Shown here: positions 11,074 to 23,400 of the stretch, one piece after another
Layout of the letters: every line of letters begins with the position of its first letter
Numbering within the stretch: the stretch's first letter is position 1
DNA from: Meconema thalassinum
Lineage: Eukaryota; Arthropoda; Insecta; Orthoptera; Tettigoniidae
Direction: 5' to 3'
NCBI GenBank assembly: GCA_946902985.2
Contig: OX336389.2
Coordinates: forward strand, 343,950,444 to 344,014,443
DNA: 64,000 nt
The notes under the pieces: model-generated
What the model was told of the DNA's origin: nothing
The model's input: only the letters and a program-made list of their open reading frames with translations
Databases searched by the model: none
Translations under genes and position numbers: made by a program

Positions 11074-12302
11074 TTATCCAGCTCCTGCCGGGTCGGGGTA
11101 TTTATGGCACTTCTCCACTTTCCTCTTTCCTTCCACGATCTTGTCCCAGTCCAGATTTCGTTTTCTTACGCTGTTCTTCACTGAATCAATCCACCTTGTT
11201 CTAGGTCTTCCTCTTGCTCTCTTACCCTTGTACTTCGCCTCCAGCATCTGTCTTGGTATTCTATTTTCCTCCATCCTCTTCACATGTCCAAACCACCTCA
11301 GTTTATTCTTCTCAATTCTCTCATTTAGTTTTCCCATCCCAACATCTTCATTCCTCACTCTGTCTTTCCTTGTCTTTCCTATCATACTTCTTAGGAATTT
11401 CATTTCACTGGCTTGGATTCTACTCTCTTGCCTGCTTGTCAGGGTCCAAGTCTCAGCTGCATAAGTCAATATGGGAACATAGTACACTTTATACATTACC
11501 TCCTTGCTTTTCCTTGGTACTTCCTTATCCCAAACAAGTTTTCTTACACTTTGATAGAATGCATTGCTCTGCTGTACCCTCCTGCCAATCTCCATGTCCA
11601 ACCTACCAGTTTGCATCAATTCACTTCCTAGGTATTTGAATGTGTCCACAATTTCCAAACTCTGACTTCCAATTTTCACAGTGCCCTTTCCTTGTCTTTC
11701 CCCTCTTGTCATCACCATGGTCTTGCTTTTCTCTATACTGATTTTCAGGCCGTACTTCTGAATATTTTCGCTCAGTGCATCTAGTTGTTTTTGCACTTCT
11801 TCGGTGTTCCTTCCCCAGACCACAATATCATCTGCAAATAACAGTAACTTCATTTCTTTATGTCCATATGCTTCCTTTGTTTCCTTTACAATTTCATCCA
11901 TCACCATTATGAACAAGAGAGGTGACAGCACACTCCCCTGTCTTAGTCCAGTCTTGTTCCTAAACCAATCTGTCTTTCCAACTGGGGTCAGTACCCTGCT
12001 AACACAGTTGTTGTACATTGCTTGCACCATTTCCAACATTTCTCTTCCCAGTCTCTTCTTAACCATGGTTTCCCATACCTTCTCTCTGGGGACACTATCA
12101 TATGCCTTTTCTAGATCTATGAAAGTCATGATCAAATCCTCTCCATATTCCCAGTTCTTTTCCATCACCTGCCTCAAGCTAAAGATTGGGTCCACTGTGG
12201 ATCTTCCACTCCTGAAGCCATACTGTTCCTCTTGCAACTCTCCTTCCACCTTTCTTCTCATTCTTCTTTCTAATATCCTTTCCAGTATTTTTATTAAGAT
12301 AC
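11074..12302 (-). pseudogene. LINE A reverse transcriptase palm, thumb and C-terminus
   Basis: A 395-residue open frame (11074-12261) holds RT motifs in order: EEQYGFRSGRSTVD, motif A FIDLEKAYDSVP, motif B LRQGSVLSPLLF, motif C LLLFADDIVVWG with both catalytic Asp present, motif D GLKISIEKSKTMVM, then a C-terminal LRWFGHVKRM and GKRARGRPRTRWIDSVK typical of RTE/Proto2-type LINEs. The 5' side continues in other frames to the LINE B junction. The long plus-strand frames over this region (11214-11639, and 11804-12302) are shadows. Confidence 0.88.
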
Positions 12303-13018
12303 CGGGAGAACATGGTAGGGATTATACAGAGGTTAAGTCTAAAAATCTTTTTAGGCATACCAGGCCTCATGTAACAGGCAATGGATCTTCACATAAAGGC
12401 ATCGCAACAGCGAATAGATTTCAGATCTTAGGGTCAGAAGATGACGTAGTCAACACAGAATGTAACCTTCCTATGGTCTCGGAAAGTCAAAGGAAATCCC
12501 GTCGTCGATCGAAGCGTAAACATGCCCGTACGGTAATAATAGGTGATTCAATGGTGAGGAATGTTGGGCCTGAAATTGAAGAAGGAATCACATATTGCTA
12601 TCCGGGCATGCAAGTGGGACAACTGACAGCACATGTGAATAATAATAAAATAAAGGAAACACCCGAGACGTTAATTATCCACGTTGGTACAAACGACATT
12701 CTAAACTCAACAACACCCAGTGATATAATGGCCGAGGCTGATACTCTTATTGCGACAGTAAAAGTGAAGTTTCCGGAGACAAAGCTTTGTCTCAGTGGAG
12801 TGTTATATAGGAATGATGTCGACTACCGCTATGTGGATGCTGTAAATTCCACACTAGACTGGCTGTGTCGCAATGGAGACGTCCTTTTTGTCGATGCAAA
12901 TGGATGGCTTAATGACTATGATTTTAGTACAGATGGGTTACACCTCAATAGGAAAGGGACCTCTAAGTTCGGTAAACTGCTGAATAGGATATCTAAGAAA
13001 ATGCTTTCGGGAAACTAA
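12303..13018 (+). CDS. LINE B ORF1, SGNH/GDSL esterase domain (5' truncated)
   Basis: About 238 residues from the truncation point to the TAA. After a basic stretch (KSRRRSKRKHAR) comes the SGNH fold: block I TVIIGDSMVRN with the nucleophile Ser, the Gly-containing block near YPGMQVGQL, block III IIHVGTNDI with the conserved Asn, and block V STDGLHLNRKG with the Asp and His of the triad. All catalytic residues are visible. Such domains in CR1-type ORF1 are thought to aid membrane or RNP handling. The same frame runs upstream to 11804, but that part is antisense LINE A and not part of this protein. No native start codon remains. Confidence 0.85.
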
Positions 13019-13159
13019 TTCAGAAAATGGGGGGCATAAATGAGTCCACTGGAAAAGATACAGTAAATCAGTACCACGAAAAACAGGACTCGAGTCAGGG
13101 GAGCAAGGGATTACTAATTGCACACCCACAACATCGAAATTTGAAGGGGGAGGGGGGGT

Positions 13160-15958
13160 CTAAGATTGCTCTTGGTAAACTGTCAAAGTGTAGTAAACAA
13201 GCAAATAAAACTCAGTACAGCAATGGAAGCATATGAAATTGATGTGGCGATAGGAGTGGAATCATGGCTGAGAGAAGGGGTAGGAAATAGAGAAGTATTC
13301 CCAGAAGGGTATGTAGTCTATCGTAGAGACTGAGGAAATAAGAAGGGAGGGGGGGTGTTTATACTGGTGAAGGAAACTTACTGCTCACATGAATGGTTTA
13401 CCGACGAAAAGGATGAAATATTAGGGATAAAATTAGTTTGTGACAATATGAAGGAGGTGGGAATTATAGGAATATATAGGCCTGGGAGAGAGAAAAGAGA
13501 CATGGAAATATTTGAGAAACTAATAGATTACACTCATAAAAACAATAATGACATGATAATAATTGGGGGGGATTTAAACTTGCCAGAAGTTGATTGGAAT
13601 GGAGCTGCAACAGAAGCCCATGAACAGAAACTTGCAAATAAATTAGTTTGGGAGGGAGGATTTACACAAGTAGTGCAAGCACCAACTAGACTCAGCAATT
13701 TGCTGGATGTATTCCTGATAAAACCAGGGGAACTTGTTGATAAAACCCACGTAATTGAAGGAATAGGTGACCATAAGGCTGCAATAATGGACGTTGGTCT
13801 GGTACCAAAAAGGCTTAATAGGAGGGTCACACAGGACAAGAAATTATACAGAAAAACTAAATTCGATGAATTTGGAGCTTACCTGAAAACAAAATTTAAT
13901 TCTTGGATAAGTGAAGGGAGTAATGTGGATACACTCTGGGCAAATTTTAAGGAAATCATTTGGGAGGGTGAGAAGATATTTGTACCTATTAAGAAGGGAA
14001 AAACAACCTCAGACCCTGTTTACTATACAAAGGACATACGAAAATTAAAAAGGAAATGTAGAATGGTAAACAGTCAAATCAAAGAGGGCAGGGGAAACAG
14101 AGAAACCAGAAAGCAGCTAATAAAGGAGCTCAATAGGTTGAAAAAGGAAGCAAAGGAAAATTACATGAATGGCATACTTCATGAGGGTAAAGACCACATA
14201 GGGAAATGGAAAAAGCTGTATTCATATATTAAAAACCAAAAGGGAAACGGAATCCACATTCCCACAATGGAGGGAGAAGAGGGTGAGCATTTATTTGCAG
14301 ATAATGAGAAAGCAAACCTATTTAGTAGGGAATTCATAGATTCAGTGGAAGATTGTCAGGAGTTGGAAACCGTAAATGAGACTGAAGAGGGTGAAACACA
14401 TAAGGACACAAGAAGCTTCACCTTTACAAATGAGGATATTTTTAGAGAAATCAAACTGCTTCAGCAAGGAAAAGCAGCAGGGTGTGATCAAATTACTGGG
14501 GAATTAATAAAGGCAATGGGGTGGTACATAGTGCCTTATTTAAAGTTTCTTTTCGACTATGTCATGAACAATAGTAGAATACCAAAGGAATGGAAGGAAT
14601 CTATAATAATACCAATTTATAAAGGAAAGGGAGATAGAAATAAACCTGAGAACTACAGACCAGTAAGTCTGACCAGTGTAGTTTGTAAAATCTTGGAGAG
14701 TTTAATAGTAAAATATATTAGAGGGGTATGTGAAGATAAAAATTGGTTCCTGAGGAGCCAGTATGGATTTAGAAAGAAATTTTCTTGTGAGGCACAACTG
14801 GTGGGATTTCAGCAGGACATATCAGATCGGTTGGATCTAGGGGGACAGTTGGACTGCATAGCTATAGACCTTTCCAAAGCTTTTGACAGAGTGGAACATG
14901 GAGTATTATTAAAGAAAGTGGAGAGAATGGGATTGGACTCGAGGGTTGTACGTTGGATAGGAACATTTCTAAATTCAAGGGTTCAGAGAGTCAGAGTAGG
15001 GAATTACGTATCACAGGAAGAGAAAGTTAAGAAGGGAATTCCACAGGGTAGTAAAATTGGTCCATTGCTTTTCCTAATATATGCAAATGATTTAGGGAAC
15101 AATATAGCATCAAAAATAAGATTGTATGCAGATGACATTATCATCTATAGGGAAATAAATAATATAGAGGATTGTAAAATATTACAAAGGGACCTCGACA
15201 GTATCCAACATTGGGTTGAAGAGAACCACATGAAGGTTAACGGAGGTAAATCAACTGTCACAATATTCACAAACAAGAGATTAAAAACTGAATTTCAATA
15301 TACATTGGATGGGGTAATCGTACCAAAAGATGACAAGTGCAAATACTTAGGTGTGAGATTTGATAGTAAATTGCACTGGAAGGGTCATGTTGGAGACATT
15401 GTTGGGAAAGCATACAGATCGTTGCATGTCATTATGCGACTACTTAGAGGATGCAACAAAGAAATAAGAGAGAAAAGTTACCTAAGTTTGGTTCGTCCAA
15501 TATTGGAATATGCAAGCAGTGTATGGGATCCGCACCAGGAATACCTAATAAAAGAAATTGAGAGTGTTCAAAGGAAAGCAGCAAGATTTGTGATAGGGGA
15601 TTTTAGGAGAAGAAGCAGTGTATCAGATATGTTAGAGAAGCTTGGGTGGGAAACATTAAGTAAGAGAAGGGAGAAAAACAGACTTGTAGGGTTATATAGA
15701 GCATATACAGGAGAGGAAGCATGGGGGGAAATCCGTGAGAGGCTCCAATTGGAAAGTAATTATATTGGCAGGGCAGACCACAAATTCAAAATTGGACGGC
15801 ACTTTAGCAGAAGCGATTGGGGTAAATTTTCATTCATTGGGAAGGGTGTGAAGGAATGGAACAGTTTACCAAGGGCGGTGTTTGATCCCTTTCCAAAATC
15901 AGTCCAGTTATTCAAGAGCAGAATAGACAAAACCAGGGAAAAGAAAGAAGTGGTATAA
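13160..15958 (+). pseudogene. LINE B ORF2: AP endonuclease and reverse transcriptase, one premature stop
   Basis: The frame opens with LLLVNCQSVVNKQIKL, a CR1-type endonuclease start, and reads through VAIGVESWL to an in-frame TGA at 13331-13333. From 13355 it is open for 867 codons: endonuclease core (GIIGIYRPG, IIGGDLNLPEVDW, GIGDHKA), linker, then RT with IIIPIYKGKGD, ENYRPVSL, motif A CIAIDLSKAFD, motif B KGIPQGSKIGPLLF, motif C LYADDIIIY intact, and a C-terminal YLGVRFD / LEYASSVWDP region. The TGA sits where relatives usually have Arg in an RRDR-like run. Apart from that stop no frameshift is seen. Confidence 0.87.
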
Positions 15959-16255
15959 CTTAGTGCTGTATTCCTAGAAACATTATACGTGCTATGTAAT
16001 TCCTACAGCAGTTGTGAGAGGGGAGTTCAATCAATGTGTGAATAGTACATTAAGTTACTGTATTCTTTTAATATTGTGTAGTGTTTGTTACTGTATTCTT
16101 TTGGGTGTTTGTTACTTTATTCTTTTAATATTGTGTAGTGTTTGTACATTAAGTTACTGTATTCTTTTAATATTGTGTAGTGTTTGTAAATTATGTACCT
16201 CATTTGCCACCGAGGTTGACACCTCATTGCAAATAAAGTGATTTTGATTTGATTT
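15959..16255 (+). repeat. LINE B 3' untranslated region with internal tandem repeats
   Basis: Units around TTACTGTATTCTTTTAATAT followed by TGTGTAGTGTTTG recur about three times between 16053 and 16190, one unit shortened. This is followed by ACCTCATTGCAAATAAAGTG and a short GATTT-repeat tail. An AATAAA lies at 16231-16236. The tail type is what the element's RT would prime on. Confidence 0.75.
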
Positions 16256-16260
16256 GATAC

Positions 16261-16531
16261 TATCCGTGATAAGAGGGTGATCCCTCTATAGTTATCACAC
16301 ACCTTCTTGTCCCCCTTCTTAAACACTGGTATTATTAGCCCTTTCTCCCAGTCTTCTGGTACACATTTACGTTTCCACACACACTTTAGCAGTCGATACA
16401 ACCAGTGCATACCAACAGGTCCAGCAGCCTTTATCATTTCTACACTGATTTCATCCACCCCTGTTGCTTTTCCCATCTTCATTTTCTGTACTGCTAATTC
16501 CACCTCCAGCATTGTTATATCATCTTCTGTT
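16261..16531 (-). pseudogene. LINE A reverse transcriptase fingers fragment
   Basis: The minus-strand frame reads MLEVELAVQKMKMGKATGVD, then EISVEMIKAAGP, EDWEKGLIIPVFKKG and DNYRGITLLSRI, the N-terminal RT motifs 0-2. It is bounded by LINE B below and E2 above. The frame continues across the 30-bp LINE A piece at 27133-27162 into the segment above E3 once both Gypsy copies are removed. Confidence 0.85.
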
Positions 16532-17833
16532 TGTACTGGTTTCGCTAGCCCACACTGTTGGGAGAGAAATGTAACTGTTTACCTTTGCCTAAGCTATGTT
16601 GTTTTAATGGGCGCCAAGACCTCAATGCAATGTTGAAATCTAAATTTGTATTTAACAACGTCTAGCTCTGGCAGAACACATTCAAGACTCTATTCACTCA
16701 GATCGTGGTATGATTTGATCATTAACCCAACAAACAATTGTATCAGGAGAAGGAATTGGTCTATATCTAATGCTACCTACTGAAAGCAAAGATTGCATTG
16801 TAAAAGAAATGAATTTATTATATAAAACAAGTATAGCAAAATTAATAATAATAATAAGTTTAAAATTTAAATTGGAGCGTTGTGATTTGAATATTACCGA
16901 TAGAAAATTACGTGAAAACGGAGTCTGATAAATTGATTTTACTCTTATTTCCAAGCTATGAAGTTACTGAAATATGAAATATAAAACAAAGAAAATGAGA
17001 GATTGCGTATTTCTGCGTCATGTGCGCTTACCATTGGAAATTGCCAAAGCATCTCCCTCGTTCTTGATGATGCTGTGTGCTTCCCACAGTCTCCTGGACG
17101 TCGTCATCTCCGTCGAAATTTGATGATATCCTGGTAGATTATATAATTCTATGGTCCGTACCTCGGACCCAAACTCGCGTAAAACCGCACTGGTTACGTT
17201 TTACAAAAGTTCGTCGCTAACTCCACTGAACATCGGAGCGACACGCACTTGCGACCGTACACCGCAAGTTCTACACAGATAGTCCTTGTTTCACCGCGCG
17301 TCGAACGATATATCCACATGCCGGCTCCCCACTCTTCAGTCCCAACTAGCTTACGTCGTCTCCCCTGATTGGCTGAACCACCACGCGATCTTCTCCTCCT
17401 CCGGGTCATTGCACTCGGCGACAGGGTTCCGTTTCAACAATTCGCCTCTTCTTGACGATGCGACCCAAGATTGCGTCATGCTCCTCGACAGGAAACAGCT
17501 TGTATTAGAATTCCCAGTGAGTCACGTCTCTCTCAAATACCCTAACTGACAAAAACTCCGTAAAATTCCGTAATCAGATAATTTTCTATGATATCGTCGT
17601 TCGTAATAATTTGCTTGATAGCGTTTTCTAAGACATAGAAAACCTATCTGAATGCTAATAATTTTTATAAAATGCTCCGAAAATACCTTAATAATAATTA
17701 CAATAAATTAATAATAATAATAAATTACCATGAAAAATTGTCTTGGCAGAACAATTTGCCGCGTAAATAAATATAGAATGGCTTCCTACTGACTTATGCC
17801 AGTTGCATAAAACCCCTCGAAAAACACGTTACA
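16532..17833 (-). repeat. E2 3' LTR
   Basis: Reads TGTAACGTG to CCAGTACA on the minus strand. It differs from the other E2 LTR at about four sites (for example G/C near 16568 and C/T near 17293). It carries the same LTR open frame (16694-16954), a splice-donor-like CCAATGGTAAGCGC and a TATAT box before GTTCGACGCGCGG as in E3. Confidence 0.92.
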
Positions 17834-18452
17834 TATTCGCCTCGGATCATCGGATGATTTACCGTGACGACGGTCCATTATCCGATTATCCCAGACACGT
17901 TAATAAACCCCATCCAAAATACATATTACATAAACGAAATCACCCTAAATTACAGATATATACACTCACATACCTGCCAACTCTCCCGATTTAGGCGGGA
18001 GACTCCCGATTTCAGACCATTTCTCCCGCCCTCCCGCAAAACGTATTAAATCTCCCGATTTTTCAAAAATCCCACGCGTAATTTCGGATTGAATGTGCGA
18101 GATGACACTCCAGTCGTTTATCGAACGGATCGACTTTACGTGTTCTGAAGTTATATCTCGATACCGTAGTTTCGCTCTGTATCGATAATCGACAACTGCG
18201 TACAAAGTCCCGCGTTGCGTCCTGCTGTTATAAAAAGTTAGCTTGGAATACGTCCTTGTTTGAAATCGTCGATGGTTAATTCAGTGCTTGTTCCTAGATG
18301 TTTTGCATAATGACATGTGGGTGAGAGTTATTGTACGCTGCGGAATATTGTATCTGTTTCACACGTGAAATTATATGATTTGTGTATAACTTTGTTAGAT
18401 GTTGTTGGCGTTAATATGCCTGTAGGCTATTGTGATTTTGCGATCTGAGTGA

Positions 18453-18870
18453 TTGCGTCGGTTCCTCGGTAATATGGCGAAGAAATATGATGTGACATTT
18501 AAAAGTGTATATAAAGATAACTTTCCGCATATAACTGAGTCAAGAAGAGGCGCAACATTTGCATTTGGTAGTGTCTGTAGGTGTGATTTCAGCATCTCGC
18601 ATGGTGGAAAGGGGGACATTTCAAAACATGTGCTCTCAAAGAAACATAATACAATAAGAAACTTGATTATTTCAAGTGTAAGGAGGAAGACACTGACAGT
18701 ATAACATGTGCAGAAGTATTGTTCACATCGTTTATTATTGAACATAACCTCCCTGTCAATTGTACCGATCACGCTGGTCCTTTCTTTAGGAAGATGCTCC
18801 CAGACTCAAAAATTGCCGGGAGATATGGCTCAGCCAAAACTAAAACGTCGGCCATCCTTGCAGAAATGTG
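18453..18870 (+). pseudogene. hAT transposase N-terminal BED-like finger and following segment
   Basis: Encodes YKDNFPHITESRRGATFAFG, then CRCDFSISHGGKGDISKHVLSKKH, a BED/DUF-type DNA-binding finger with the SxHGGKxDIxxH motif (first zinc-binding Cys appears as G-S-V-C). After a frameshift the frame at 18719 continues FTSFIIEHNLPV and DHAGPFFRKMLPDSKIA. The catalytic core that should follow is deleted. Confidence 0.75.
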
Positions 18871-19224
18871 CATTCCCAATTCTGTAACTTCCAACTTGAA
18901 GATGTGACATCTATTGAGGAAGAAGAGAGAACTGATGTGAAGTGGGCACTGGTAGGCCAAATGAAATGTAGTGGTGGGGTAGTCAAGTATGACAAATTGT
19001 CTACAGTTATGCTTTCCATTCTGACCATTCCGCATAGTAATGCCGAGTGTGGGAGAATGTTCAGTCTTGTCAGAAAAACAAGGTCATCACTCTCCGACAA
19101 GACTTTGGACAAACTTATAACTCTGAAGTCGATTCAGAAAGGGAAGTGTTTTGAGCAAGAATATAACAAGACCTTTTTGAAGAGGGCAAAATCAGCCACA
19201 GTCACCTGCAACAACGACCAATAA
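18871..19224 (+). pseudogene. hAT transposase C-terminal dimerisation region
   Basis: Reads IPHSNAECGRMFSLVRKTRS followed by SLSDKTLDKLI, the hAT C-terminal dimerisation motif (SNAExxRxFSLVxKxR). It joins directly to the N-terminal fragment near 18870, so the middle of about 400 residues is missing and this copy cannot transpose by itself. Confidence 0.78.
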
Positions 19225-20443
19225 TATGATCTTCAATACGTCACTAGTTTTGTATGCCTGAGTGTGGTCGAAAGAAAGATATGCTTGCTTGATAGACTAG
19301 TTAGAATTTAAAATTACTCTTAAGTACATTTGTAAACTGGGATGTCATATCATGTTAGTCATGTACAGTTTAATAGTGTAACATATATAATTGCTGTAAT
19401 GTCTTAGCCTGTGTATGTAATATATTGTGTTGCATCCCCCCCCCCCCCAAATCGCCGCTGCGTCGATCTCCCGATTTTTCATTTTGAGAGGTTGGCAGGT
19501 ATGCACTCATATTTTTTCTTCACGCACTTTGCGTCAAAGTTTGTTGTCACTATGGATTGCACTTTGCAACCAGTCCAATGTTTCTCATATAAAATAGTGT
19601 TCCACGGATATTTCCGCCTCTCAAATTCCTCTATGTTGGAGAAATAGACATAATAAATGTGTGAGCACTATGTATTTATGATGTCATATCACACGCATTG
19701 AAGGTGTTCTGATATATTTATATCACCATAGAACTTCCTAATTTCACTGGAGGTCCCCTCCTTATGGTGACATTTAATTCCACTTATCACTGAGCACACG
19801 ATCACACTATTGTGGCAGCGCCTCGTGACCATAATACTTAATCTCTCTTTAAAGTAGATTAAATTAATATTGACTTCTGAAAAAAAAAACAGTAAATGCG
19901 CATTACATATAACACCAAATATTTCTGTGCCGTAATCGCCCTGTCTTGTTAAGTTCCCGTTAACCATATTCTACTTAATACTAGTTCTCAACATAGACCA
20001 TTTCTCCTCACACAAATAATACCATTGTACAAATTATCTTAAATTACACACTTACAAATCTTACATGGCGAGGCCGTAAACAGAAATCACGTGTGCTGAT
20101 ATGTATGAGTTTCATGAAGGACTGTCTCGCATTCTGATGGCCCATCTTTTATCTCGTGGACGCCTTAAGCTAACAAGCCCTATACAAGCGCTCCCCCATC
20201 TCTTGGAGATAAATGGGAACCCATCAGCGCTGCCAAAATGGCCTTGGTGCATCGAGACAATTTAGTGCTCAACAGCATCCGACAATCCCGTCATATTTCC
20301 CTGTACCTTAAAAACTCTCATTTACTTACATACTACCCCCCTGTGTGACTTCCGATACGCCTGCCTTAAGACCAGATCCTCCACGCACCAGATACTACAC
20401 TTACTCATTTGATAGGCTGGCTCGCCAGCTAAACACACTCACT

Positions 20444-23400
20444 TTATGACACATATTTTCGTAGACTATGTATATTATACGTCCCGTATAATCTGTTTCC
20501 CTCACTATTCTCCAGCACATATGCTGTTTTGCCAATACTTTTGGAAACTATAAATGGGCCCTCGTAGAGATAAAAGAACTTGGACATGACTTTCTCTAGC
20601 TTATTTGACTGTTTCGGCACTCTAAGTAAGACTCTGTCTCCCGGCTCGAATAGGTCAAATTTAGTTTCTTTTTGTTGGCGAATTCTCTTTTGTGCTGATT
20701 TAGATAAATTCTGTTTCGCCAACTGGACAATGTAATCCATCCCCGGTTGCTTACCCTCATTTAATCCCAACACCCTCGCTAGTTCATTTTGTGGTCTTTT
20801 TCCGAAGTGAACTTCGTATGGCGTCAATTTCGTGCTCTCATGCTGGACAGAATTCAGCCAAGTCTCGACCTTGGGAAGATGTCCAACCCAGGCCGCATGC
20901 TTGTCATGCACTAGAGTCCGAAAAAGACGAGCCACTTCCCTTAATGGACGCTCTGCAGAATTACCCTGAGGGTACCTTACAGAGGAATGAACGTGTGTTA
21001 TACCAGCTTCCTGCATACTGGTTCTCCATTTCTTTGCAGTAAACTGTGGTCCACTGTCAGATAGTATCCTGAGAGGAATGCCAAACTCAGGTACATACTT
21101 ATTAATGATCAGACGGCTACACGCTAGTTCCGTGGCTTTCCTTAGCGGATATAGCTTGACATACTTACTAAAAGCGTCAATAACTATAAAAATGTACTCG
21201 TAGCCGTACTGTCCTTTAACGATCGGGCCAAATAAATCCACACACAGTAGTTCGCCGGGACTACTGGTGAGAACTGCAGATCTCTCCCCCACCAAATATT
21301 TAACTGGATATTTACTCCTTTGACAGGTGTCACACTTAGCTAAAATCCTCCTAACGTCCCTTCCCATTTTACTCCAAATGAAGTCACGACCAATTTCATA
21401 GAAGACCTTGGCAGCACCAAAGTGTCCTAATTCCCTATGAATGAACCAAATTAGCTCCTCCCGCAAAGTGGCAGGAACACATATTGCCCACCGATTATTC
21501 CTACATTTCCTTGCAAGAAGCCCATCCTGCATCTTGTACGTGAACCGTCCTACTTTCACATACTCTTCTTCACCTATTTCCAACCTAGCCAGTGGCTCCT
21601 TTAACTTAACGTCATCACGTTGCTCCACTAGCATATTTCTCAGTGTCTGTAACGATGCCCTGTTGCTACTGTCCACACATGCACATATTAAAATACCGTC
21701 CTCTGCTTTAACCACAGGATAATCCCTACATAAATTAGTGTCCCTCGATAGCATGTCTGCAAGAATGTTATCTTTACCTTTAATATATTTTACTGTGAAT
21801 TCGTATTCCTGCAGAGCAAGAATCCACCTACTAACTCTGTTAGAACTGAGTTTACAAGTCCTCATATACAGTAATGCATGGTGATCTGTGTGGATCTCAA
21901 ATTTCCCCCCTACTAAATACATTCTAAATTTCCCTAAACTGAAAACAATACCTAAAAGCTCTAACTCAGTAATCGTGTATCTTTTCTCTGCTGCAGTCAG
22001 TCCTCGCGAGGCTAAAGATACAATGCACAGATTACCCTCCTCATCTTTCTGACATAATACTCCAGCAATGCCTATATGTGAGGCATCTGTCATAACCACA
22101 TATTCCTTATCTTTTAACGGATATTTCAGCACTACAGCTTTCTCAAAACCTTCCTTCAGCGCTCTAAAAGCCTGATCATGCTTGGACTCCCATCTCCACC
22201 GAGTCCCACTTTTAAGCAATTCCCTGAATGGTTCTACCAACCCTGAGTATTTAAGAACGAACCTCCTGAAAAAGTTGCAAATTCCCAGGTAAGTTTTTAA
22301 CTGTTTAACATTCTGTGGCACCTCTGCGTTAAGTATCTTATTAACCCTACTTTCCTCTGGTGTCACACCTCTACTCGACACTCTATGACCTAAAAATGTC
22401 ACTTCTGACTGACAGAATGACGACTTAGACAGCTTCAAAGTGAACCCTGCCTGATCTAACTTCTGAAAAACTATATTTAAATGACATAGATGCTCCTCAA
22501 AACTGCGTGAACTAATTACCATATCATCAATGTAAATGGTTACAAACTCTCCTGTGTCATCCCCTAATGCGATGTATAAAGCTCTAATTAAAGCTGCTGA
22601 ACTACTCTTTAACCCATAAGGTGTTCTACAAAATTGATAAAGGTTATATTTATGACTAAAAGCTGTAAATGGTCTATCTTCGTACATAAGTGGCACTTGC
22701 CAAAAACTGGAACTCAAATCTACACAAGTGAAATACTTCTTCCCCTCAAATGTTTGCATTAATTCCTCTATTGACATAGATTTCAGCTGATCTGAACTAA
22801 TTCTACTGTTAACCAAACGAGCGTCTAAACAAATACGAACAGTGCCGTCGGTCTTGGGTACCGTTATCAAAGAATTAACATATGGACTGTTCGAGTGCTC
22901 AATAATCCCATCTTCAAGCATCTGGTTAATTTGTGCCTCAACTGCACTCTGATAAGCGAAAGGTACAGGATATCTATGTCCTGTGAATACTGACCTATCA
23001 ATAACGTTCAATGAATGTGTATAGCAATTGGCCATACCAATGCGATCCTCAAAAACTCTCCTATTACACCATAACACATCATAGAGCCGAACACACTGTT
23101 CATCCTCTATATTTCCCTGAAATGCAGCCTCACGTAACGAGTCCTCTAGACTTCCGTTCGTAATCACACTGCCCACAAAACATGGAGAACCCCGCTCTAC
23201 GGCTGGCGATATCTCATTTAAAGTACAAATCACACCTACAACACTAGTTCTCTGAATTTGGTCATTGAACGCTACTTCTACTTCAGAATCTCCCCATTTA
23301 AATTTCAAACTCCCTACATCATAACATAAGTTACCAGACACTCTACTTAGCCACTCTGAACCCAAGATAACACTGAATACTAAATTTGGAATTACAAGGC

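Larger units (their letters stand above)
12303..16255 (+). mobile_element. LINE B: CR1-like LINE with an SGNH-esterase ORF1, 5' truncated
   Basis: Inserted in LINE A; GATAC at 12298-12302 and 16256-16260 is the probable duplication. It begins inside ORF1, keeps an SGNH hydrolase domain, then an ORF2 with endonuclease and reverse transcriptase, and a 3' end of GATTT-type repeats (ATTTTGATTTGATTTGA). Esterase-bearing ORF1 proteins are known from the CR1 group of LINEs, which fits the RT. Only one stop codon breaks ORF2, so it is fairly young. Confidence 0.87.
17970..19502 (+). mobile_element. Internally deleted hAT transposon inside E2
   Basis: Ends ATACCTGCCAACTCTC and, on the other strand, ATACCTGCCAACCTCTC form terminal inverted repeats; both ends are followed by CTCCCGAT-type sequence. 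Flanking 8-mers ACACTCAC (17962-17969) and GCACTCAT (19503-19510) are the probable duplication (6 of 8). E3 lacks this insert at the matching place (34805-34815), which proves the insertion. It holds the two ends of a hAT transposase with the middle deleted. A run of about 20 C sits near 19435-19449. Confidence 0.85.

Noticed and set aside
11804..12302. N-terminal half of the 404-codon plus-strand frame that ends at 13018
   Set aside because: It is antisense to the LINE A reverse transcriptase; the true LINE B ORF1 begins at the insertion point 12303.
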